Below are positions 6,964-11,230 of a DNA stretch of 11,230 bases, one piece after another. Location of the stretch: contig CAYUBS010000098.1 in the NCBI GenBank assembly GCA_964443145.1, forward strand, positions 1-11,230. Reading direction: 5' to 3'. Both the position numbers and the translations under genes were made by a program. This stretch comes from JAHEFT01 sp964443145. Its GTDB lineage: Bacteria > Pseudomonadota > Gammaproteobacteria > Xanthomonadales > SZUA-36. Below the pieces are notes generated by a model that was not told where the DNA came from, did not search any database, and saw only the letters and a list, made by a program, of their open reading frames with translations. Within the stretch, counting starts at the first letter, position 1. Every line of letters starts with the position of its first letter.

Positions 6964-7203
6964 ATGAAAAATTCAAAACCCTTTACCTGCACCGGTCTGG
7001 CGTTACTGACTATCTGCCTTTTATTAATCTCTCCGGCCGCATTCGCCTACCTTGATCCCACTACGGGCAGCATGGTGGTGTCGGCTATCGTCGGTATTTT
7101 TGCCTCGATAGCATTGGCCGTGAAAACATACTGGTACAAGATCAAGGGTTTCTTCAGGCGCGACAACAAGCAGGACTCCTCCACCGGGGACACACCGGAA
7201 TAG
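6964..7203 (+). CDS. Small exported or membrane protein with a YLDPTTGS motif
   Basis: A 79-aa protein of unknown function. Residues 1-28 look like a Sec signal peptide: basic start, hydrophobic core LALLTICLLLISPAAF, and a SPase I-type site after AFA. The mature end would start YLDPTTGS (29-36), a variant of the YLDPGTGS motif at the N-terminus of many small hypothetical membrane proteins near glycan and polysaccharide genes. A second hydrophobic span (about 37-55, MVVSAIVGIFASIALAV) is followed by a basic stretch, KTYWYKIKGFFRRDNK (54-69), and a polar tail. If the signal is cleaved, the result is a single-pass protein with a very short extracytoplasmic N-terminus carrying the motif and a cytoplasmic basic tail. 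No catalytic motif is visible. Together with the glycerophosphotransferase-like gene 19 bp downstream, it could be a small partner or scaffold subunit; that is inference. A strong Shine-Dalgarno is missing. Confidence 0.7.
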   Translation: MKNSKPFTCTGLALLTICLLLISPAAFAYLDPTTGSMVVSAIVGIFASIALAVKTYWYKIKGFFRRDNKQDSSTGDTPE

Positions 7204-7222
7204 CGCGGCGGGGCCGGACGGG

Positions 7223-8389
7223 ATGTCTTTAATTTCTGGCTGGATGGGCTGGCGACAATTCAGACGTTTGTCCTGGGAATGGCGCAATATCGTGGCTTAC
7301 TCAGAAAGTGGCCAGGACTGGCATCAGTTTTCCGGACTGATAGCGCAATTGAACGGGCCGCTGAATCGCAAAGTCTGTTACGTCACTTCCGACAAAAACG
7401 ATCCCGGGCTTGAACGTACGCATGAGAACTATCGGGCTATCTGGATTCCGGAAGGGTTATTTCGGACGATTTTCTTTCAGATCAACCAATCCGATATTTT
7501 TGTGCTGACCATGATGGACCTGCAAAACCTGCAGCTGAAACGTTCGACCTACCCGGTGCATTATGTTTACCTTTTCCATAGCATGGGTAGTACCCACATG
7601 GTCGATAACGAAAACTCGTTTGACCATTACGAAAGCCTGTTCTGCGCGGGTCCACAGCAGATTGAGGAAATCCGCAAGCGGGAACAGCTGAAGGGTCTGC
7701 CGGCAAAACACCTGTTTGACTACGGCCATCCGCGGCTGGAAGAGGTCATCGCCGAGGGCCGGTCATACCAGGCTGAAAAACGACCGGGCGAGCTTTCAAC
7801 CGTGTTGATCGCACCCACCTGGGGTGATGATTCGATCTTCAATACCTGTGGCAAGGAGTTGATTGGCGTGCTGCTGGAGGCCGGTTACAAGGTCATCATG
7901 CGACCGCACTATCAAAGCAACCGTCAGACACCGGAAGTGATTGCTGCGGTCAGGGATACGTATAGCGGGCACGAGCGGTTTGAGTATATTGACCGGATGG
8001 GTGAGACTGGCTCCATCCTGCGCTCCGATGTGCTGGTCTGTGACTGGTCGGCGATGGCCCTGGAGTATTCGATTGGGCTGGAGAAGCCGGTGTTATTCAT
8101 CGACCTGCCGCGCCGAATTCGTAATCCCAACTGGAAGGAACTTGAAATAGAACCCATCGAAGCCGCCATTCGAGACCAGGTCGGGGAGATTGTATCCCCT
8201 GCTTCCCTGAGTGATGCACCGGCTGCCATTGAACGCCTGGTAAGCGACCCGGAGCGTTTCCGGGAAACGATGCGCGAATTACGTGACACCATGGTTTTTC
8301 GCCTGGGCCACAGCATTCCCGATGGAGCAGCAGAGATTGCCCGCCTGGCTGATGAAAGAGCAAGAGCACGAGAGGTGGGACAGGAATGA
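7223..8389 (+). CDS. TagF/TagB-like CDP-glycerol glycerophosphotransferase family protein
   Basis: A 388-aa GT-B-like transferase related to the teichoic-acid enzymes TagB and TagF, which move glycerol-3-phosphate from CDP-glycerol. Landmarks in order: YLFHSMGSTHMV (116-127) in the place of the catalytic HG loop, FCAGPQQIEEIRKRE (140-154), GHPRLE (168-173) corresponding to the GxPR element, LIAPTWGDD (195-203), IMRPHYQS (225-232) corresponding to the RxH loop, and DVLVCDWSAMALEYSIGLEK (269-288) with PVLFIDLP, the CDP-binding D-x-S-x-x-x-x-E type motif. No membrane helix is evident; family members are membrane-peripheral on the cytoplasmic side. In this gene context a CDP- or CMP-linked phosphonate is a plausible donor. 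No CDP-glycerol synthase (TagD) is present in the window. The true substrate is unknown; poly-glycerophosphate or poly-ribitol-phosphate capsule synthesis is the main alternative. Its last codon overlaps the YidC-like start by ATGA. Confidence 0.82.
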   Translation: MSLISGWMGWRQFRRLSWEWRNIVAYSESGQDWHQFSGLIAQLNGPLNRKVCYVTSDKNDPGLERTHENYRAIWIPEGLFRTIFFQINQSDIFVLTMMDLQNLQLKRSTYPVHYVYLFHSMGSTHMVDNENSFDHYESLFCAGPQQIEEIRKREQLKGLPAKHLFDYGHPRLEEVIAEGRSYQAEKRPGELSTVLIAPTWGDDSIFNTCGKELIGVLLEAGYKVIMRPHYQSNRQTPEVIAAVRDTYSGHERFEYIDRMGETGSILRSDVLVCDWSAMALEYSIGLEKPVLFIDLPRRIRNPNWKELEIEPIEAAIRDQVGEIVSPASLSDAPAAIERLVSDPERFRETMRELRDTMVFRLGHSIPDGAAEIARLADERARAREVGQE

Positions 8390-9792
8390 GCAGCAGGAAA
8401 CTTTGGCTTCTGGCAGCCTTAATTGCTTTATTTGCCTGTTCCGATGCAGCAGCTGAAACACTGATCAACAACGACGTACTCCGCCTGACGTTTGATGACC
8501 GGGGTAATCTGCAGTCTGCGGTGGTCTGCTTCCCGGCCTGCACCGGCGCCAATGCCCGGGTACAGCAGTTGGGCGACTCTGCGGTTATCGCCCTCAATTC
8601 GCCCGGAGCAGGGCAGTGGAGTCGCGAAGAAAGCCGTTCGGATACACACATCGAGTTACGCTTCCGGAGTACTTCGGGCGGCGAAAAGACCTGGCGGATT
8701 CCGCGTAAGGGCCATCTGGTCGAGTTAGAGCACTCCGGCATGACCTCGATGTCGATTCAGGCGGGAGAAACATTCAGACCCCGGGATGCCGCTGGCTTTG
8801 GTAACTGGCTGGAGCAAAGCCGCTACGCTGTACTGCACAACGGCGACGTGCAGCAGGTCGCGTTGGACGATACCGATACCACCGCGGCTACCGTCAACCA
8901 GTGGGTAGGCTTTCGCAATCGCTACTGGACCCTGATGGCGTCGCCGCCTTCTGAAATAAGCGCCAGTCTGCATACGGCGGAAGATAATCCTGATGCACGG
9001 ATCACCGTTGAGATGGTTCCGGGTACGTGGTCTTTCTACCTGGGACCGGTCGAACCGAAGGTTTTAAGCAACGCAGCCCCTGAATTGAGCAACCTTTTAT
9101 ACGCCGGTTTGTGGTTCTGGCTCAGGTGGATCTGTTTTGCGATGTTCCACATGATGGCCGTAATTCATTCTGTGATTCCTTCCTGGGGACTGGCTGTGAT
9201 GATCATGTCGCTGGCAGTGAACATTCTGATGATGCCGTTGAGCCGTATCGCGGAGCGCCTGCAGCAACAGGTCAATGAGACCGAGGCCAGGCTGGCACCG
9301 GAGTTGCAGCGCATCAAGCAGGGTTTCAAGGGCGAAGTGCAGGCAGCGAAAATCCTGGCATTGTATAAAACTGAGCGGGTACATCCGCTGTATAGCCTCA
9401 AAAGCATGATGGGTGTGGCTGTGGTGATCCCGGTGTTCATCGGTGCTTTCGATATGCTGGCGGAAAATATCCATCTGTTGAACTCAGGGTTTCTATGGAT
9501 TTCTGACCTGTCCCGGACAGACGATCTTTTTCGCCTGCCTTTCACACTGCCGTTTTTTGGCAACGAACTGAACCTGTTACCGTTCCTGATGACAGGCCTG
9601 TCGGTGGTGGCATCAGGGCTGCACAAGCCATTGGCATTGAATGCCGAGCTGAGGAACAAGCAGGTACGCAACATGCTGCTGCTGGCGGCGGGGTTCTTCG
9701 TGCTGTTCTATACTTTTCCCGCCGGTATGGTGTTGTACTGGACGACGAATAACCTGATATCCGTCACCAAGAGCCTTTGGGCACGTCGCTAG
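8386..9792 (+). CDS. YidC/Oxa1-family membrane insertase paralogue
   Basis: A 468-aa protein with the layout of Gram-negative YidC. After an N-terminal hydrophobic segment (5-17) comes a beta-rich periplasmic-type region (about 25-225), shorter than in E. coli YidC (548 aa). The insertase core follows: hydrophobic GLWFWLRWICFAMFHMMAVI (241-260), VMIMSLAVNILMMPLS (271-286), a charged cytoplasmic hairpin (287-333), MMGVAVVIPVFIGAFDML (341-358), and C-terminal helices including FVLFYTFPAGMVLYWTTNNL (438-457). ILALYKTERVHPL (323-335) and FPAGMVLYWTTNNL match E. coli ALYKAEKVNPL and FPSGLVLYYIVSNL. Two oddities stand out. First, the groove arginine five residues before PL in helix 2 (Arg366 in E. 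coli) is Asn279. Second, the leader has LFAC (15-18), so either a weak lipobox or cleavage after DAAA is possible. The GxFP loop of normal YidC reads SLKSMMGV. ATGA overlap with the TagF-like gene implies coupled translation. This is probably a dedicated paralogue, not the housekeeping YidC, which is normally next to rnpA and mnmE. Confidence 0.88.
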   Translation: MSSRKLWLLAALIALFACSDAAAETLINNDVLRLTFDDRGNLQSAVVCFPACTGANARVQQLGDSAVIALNSPGAGQWSREESRSDTHIELRFRSTSGGEKTWRIPRKGHLVELEHSGMTSMSIQAGETFRPRDAAGFGNWLEQSRYAVLHNGDVQQVALDDTDTTAATVNQWVGFRNRYWTLMASPPSEISASLHTAEDNPDARITVEMVPGTWSFYLGPVEPKVLSNAAPELSNLLYAGLWFWLRWICFAMFHMMAVIHSVIPSWGLAVMIMSLAVNILMMPLSRIAERLQQQVNETEARLAPELQRIKQGFKGEVQAAKILALYKTERVHPLYSLKSMMGVAVVIPVFIGAFDMLAENIHLLNSGFLWISDLSRTDDLFRLPFTLPFFGNELNLLPFLMTGLSVVASGLHKPLALNAELRNKQVRNMLLLAAGFFVLFYTFPAGMVLYWTTNNLISVTKSLWARR

Positions 9793-9828
9793 AGTCAGCA
9801 GAACCAGGCGAACGAACAGGAAACAACG

Positions 9829-10593
9829 ATGAACGCAGAAAAAATCCTCAGCGCAGAACAGACCGCCCAGTTTCACCGCGATGGGTTCCTTGTAGTGCGC
9901 GGCATGTACTCGGCCGAAGAAACCCGGGCCATCAGCGACTGGACCGACGAAGTGGCCGCCATGCCCGAAGTTCCAGGCAAGTACATGATGTATTTCGAGG
10001 ACCATCAGTCAGACAGCTCCCGTATCCTCTGCCGTATAGAGAACTTTGTGCCTTACCACGAGGGTTTTTCGAAACTGATCACCGCGCGTCGCATGCAGCA
10101 AGCGGTTACCGAACTTTTCGGTGAAGAATCGGTGCTGTTCAAGGACAAGATCAACTTCAAACTGCCGGGTGGTGACGGGTTCAGAGAGCACCAGGATGTA
10201 CAGGCGGGCTGGGACGTTTTTGCCGACATCCACATCACGGCAATGATCGCGATTGACGAGACCAACGCAGCCAACGGCAGTCTGGAAATGATAGCCGGTA
10301 TGCACAAGCAGGGCGTTCTGGGCACCATGTGGGCGCCACTGACCGATGAAGATACTGGCCACGTTGATTACCTGGCGGTGCATTGTCAGCCGGGCGACGC
10401 CGTATTTTTCGACTCTTTTGCACCGCATCGATCTCAACCCAACTTAACCGGCGAGGCGAGGCGGGTGCTGTACATCACCTACAACAAGCTGTCCGAGGGC
10501 GATTCCCGGGAACAGTACTATACTGATAAACGTAACAACTACCCGCCGGATATAGAGCGTGATCCGGATAAAGACTACAGCTTCAAAGTTTGA
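9829..10593 (+). CDS. Phytanoyl-CoA dioxygenase (PhyH) family Fe(II)/2-oxoglutarate oxygenase
   Basis: A 254-aa non-heme iron dioxygenase. The N-terminal motif FHRDGFLVVRGMYSAEE (15-31) is typical of PhyH proteins. The iron facial triad is His121 and Asp123 (in EHQD, 120-123) plus distal His200 (SFAPHRSQPN, 196-205). Arg211 or Arg212, 11-12 residues later, would bind 2-oxoglutarate. DETNAANGSLEMIAGMHKQG (143-162) is the usual PhyH core strand-loop. The known relative PhnY* hydroxylates 2-AEP at C1, and other family members act in phosphonate antibiotic pathways. Here the enzyme could make 1-hydroxy-2-aminoethylphosphonate, a constituent of some bacterial sphingophosphonolipids; that substrate is inference. 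No PhnZ oxygenase, which would point to degradation, is present. AGGAAA (9818-9823) before the ATG supports the start. It follows the YidC-like gene by 36 bp. Confidence 0.9.
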   Translation: MNAEKILSAEQTAQFHRDGFLVVRGMYSAEETRAISDWTDEVAAMPEVPGKYMMYFEDHQSDSSRILCRIENFVPYHEGFSKLITARRMQQAVTELFGEESVLFKDKINFKLPGGDGFREHQDVQAGWDVFADIHITAMIAIDETNAANGSLEMIAGMHKQGVLGTMWAPLTDEDTGHVDYLAVHCQPGDAVFFDSFAPHRSQPNLTGEARRVLYITYNKLSEGDSREQYYTDKRNNYPPDIERDPDKDYSFKV

Positions 10594-10599
10594 GGAGAG
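10592..10599 (+). promoter_or_regulatory. Ribosome binding site that fixes the DUF6165 start
   Basis: GAGGAGAG, overlapping the dioxygenase stop codon, has its GGAG core 6 bases before the ATG at 10604. It supports that start over the in-frame GTG at 10559, which would lie inside the dioxygenase gene. Confidence 0.65.
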
Positions 10600-10603
10600 C
10601 GCC

Positions 10604-10996
10604 ATGGACAACATAAAAGTACCCGTTTCACCGGGGGAAGTGCTCGACAAGATCACCATTCTGGAGATCAAGTCCGAGCGCATGACCGACCCGGAGAAAG
10701 TCGCCAATGTTGGTGTAGAACTGGCCCTGCTGAAGGAAACCTGGAACGAGACCATCCGTGATACAGAGGAAATCCAGAAGCTGCACACGCAGCTGAAGAA
10801 AATAAACGAGGCGCTGTGGGAAATCGAGGACGATATTCGCGACAAGGAACGGGCGAAGGAATTCGACAAGCGCTTTATCGAGCTTGCCCGCGCGGTCTAT
10901 GTGACGAATGACCGCCGCTCTGAGATCAAGAAGCAACTGAACCTGCATCTCGGCTCTGAGATCATCGAAGAAAAATCCTACAAAGACTACAGCTGA
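10604..10996 (+). CDS. DUF6165-like small helical protein
   Basis: A 130-aa soluble, strongly charged, mostly helical protein. The N-terminus KVPVSPGEVLDKITILEIKS (5-24) followed by ER, the middle INEALWEIEDDIRDKERAKE (67-86), the element ELARAVYVTNDRRSEIKKQL (93-112) and the end EEKSYKDY (122-129) match what I remember of the DUF6165 family. That family is found beside lipopolysaccharide and glycan genes; its biochemical function is not known to me. Residues about 30-115 are likely coiled-coil or a helical bundle. There is no signal peptide or membrane helix. The alternative GTG at 10559 would add 15 residues that overlap the preceding gene, so the ATG with its good Shine-Dalgarno is chosen. 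The gene is 10 bp after the dioxygenase stop and is the last clear gene before the palindrome, so it likely closes the operon. Confidence 0.82.
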   Translation: MDNIKVPVSPGEVLDKITILEIKSERMTDPEKVANVGVELALLKETWNETIRDTEEIQKLHTQLKKINEALWEIEDDIRDKERAKEFDKRFIELARAVYVTNDRRSEIKKQLNLHLGSEIIEEKSYKDYS

Positions 10997-11175
10997 AAAG
11001 GGGTGCCGCTGCTTAGGCAGTGCCTCGCCTGAAGGCCGGGGTGGGATATGCCTAATGCAGGACACGCTCGAGACATCCCTGTTCGCTCGGAACGCGCTCC
11101 CGGCGCGTTATGGTCCTGAATTAGGCATATCCCACCCCGACCTCCAGGCTGACACGCCGCAGATAACACCCCTTT
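10997..11175. repeat. Large imperfect palindromic intergenic element, possible transcription end
   Basis: Immediately after the last gene, arm 11027-11063 pairs with 11113-11149 at 34 of 37 positions (mismatches at 11032, 11036 and 11057). The perfect core, 20 bases, is 11037-11056 against 11120-11139. The outermost bases AAAGGGGTG (10997-11005) pair with CACCCCTTT (11167-11175), with less well paired sequence between. The 49-base loop (11064-11112) holds a nested 7-bp hairpin, AACGCGC (11091-11097) against GCGCGTT (11103-11109). Folded, it would be a very stable stem able to stop transcription or protect the mRNA 3' end. It could equally be a dispersed repeat or MITE-like element. It encodes no transposase and I see no flanking target-site duplication. 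Confidence 0.75.
11091..11109 (+). terminator. Nested GC-rich hairpin in the palindrome loop
   Basis: AACGCGC-TCCCG-GCGCGTT gives a perfect 7-bp stem with a 5-base loop. No U-run follows directly, so it is not a textbook rho-independent terminator by itself. Together with the surrounding large stem it may still end transcription. Confidence 0.3.
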
Positions 11176-11182
11176 CATCACC

Positions 11183-11230
11183 GTGCGTGAATTAATCCTT
11201 GCATGTACCGCCTTTTTCCTTTTACTATCG
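11183..11230 (+). CDS. Possible start of a further exported protein (partial, runs off the right edge)
   Basis: From a GTG at 11183 there are 16 open codons to the window end, reading MRELILACTAFFLLLS with GTG taken as Met. A charged start followed by a hydrophobic run looks like a signal peptide or first membrane helix. No in-frame ATG is available close upstream and there is no obvious Shine-Dalgarno, so both the gene and its start are tentative. Nothing can be said about function. Confidence 0.35.
   Translation, partial: MRELILACTAFFLLLS

Noticed and set aside
10559..10603. Upstream GTG start extending the DUF6165 protein by 15 residues
   Set aside because: It would lie inside the dioxygenase gene without a ribosome site, while GAGGAGAG precedes the ATG at 10604.
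1825..10996. AEP degradation cluster (phosphonatase or PhnY*/PhnZ type)
   Set aside because: PEP mutase and phosphonopyruvate decarboxylase are biosynthetic, and no PhnX, PhnA, PhnY or PhnZ homologue is seen in the window.
10628..11065. 145-codon minus-strand frame spanning DUF6165 and part of the palindrome
   Set aside because: It is antisense to a conserved family and includes the repeat element; no start signal or motif supports it.
1..11230. CRISPR array, tRNA, rRNA or transposase gene
   Set aside because: I saw no regularly spaced direct repeats, no cloverleaf or rRNA-like sequence and no transposase or integrase frame in the window.

Overview
The window looks like a draft or metagenome-assembled contig from a Gram-negative bacterium, most likely a proteobacterium and possibly a marine gammaproteobacterium. 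The support is the gene content (a bc-complex cytochrome b, a Baeyer-Villiger-type flavin monooxygenase, a YidC-like insertase with a periplasmic-type domain), the moderately high GC and the Shine-Dalgarno usage. The taxonomic call is inference. A run of exactly 100 N (5634-5733) is a scaffold gap, and its true length is unknown.

Layout. The left end (1-1759) is on the minus strand: a FAD/NADPH monooxygenase of the BVMO type (281-1759), followed 14 bp later by the first 88 codons of a cytochrome b that runs off the window (1-266). A 65-bp divergent gap (1760-1824) separates this from a long plus-strand run that fills the rest of the window with short gaps or overlaps. In order: a stand-alone sugar/choline-phosphate-type nucleotidyltransferase (1825-2586), PEP mutase fused to a second nucleotidyltransferase (2593-4221), phosphonopyruvate decarboxylase (4236-5396), a membrane protein resembling ICMT/PEMT methyltransferases that is broken by the gap (5434-5852), 2-aminoethylphosphonate aminotransferase (5865-6944), a 79-aa exported protein with a YLDPTTGS motif (6964-7203), a TagF/TagB-like CDP-glycerol-glycerophosphotransferase homologue (7223-8389), a YidC/Oxa1 paralogue (8386-9792), a PhyH-type Fe(II)/2-oxoglutarate dioxygenase (9829-10593) and a DUF6165 protein (10604-10996). 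The right end (10997-11230) holds a large imperfect palindrome and possibly the first 16 codons of another exported protein.

How the genes may work together. PEP mutase, phosphonopyruvate decarboxylase and the aminotransferase form the complete established route from PEP to 2-aminoethylphosphonate (AEP). Two nucleotidyltransferase domains could activate AEP as CMP-AEP or a related species, and the TagF-like enzyme is a good candidate to transfer such a nucleotide-activated phosphonate to a surface acceptor. The PhyH dioxygenase could hydroxylate AEP or its conjugate, and the methyltransferase-like membrane protein could modify it further. The YidC paralogue overlaps the TagF-like gene by 4 bp and has asparagine where YidC proteins normally carry the hydrophilic-groove arginine. 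It and the YLDPTTGS protein suggest a dedicated membrane step. I read the block as a candidate phosphonate-based cell-surface decoration system. The AEP pathway is well supported; the transfer, insertion and modification steps are inference.

Regulation. TACAATAGCGC occurs just upstream of both the first plus-strand gene and the methyltransferase-like gene, and an extended -10 (TGGTAAAAT) lies just before the YLDPTTGS gene. The first and third are so close to their start codons that the transcripts would be leaderless or nearly so.
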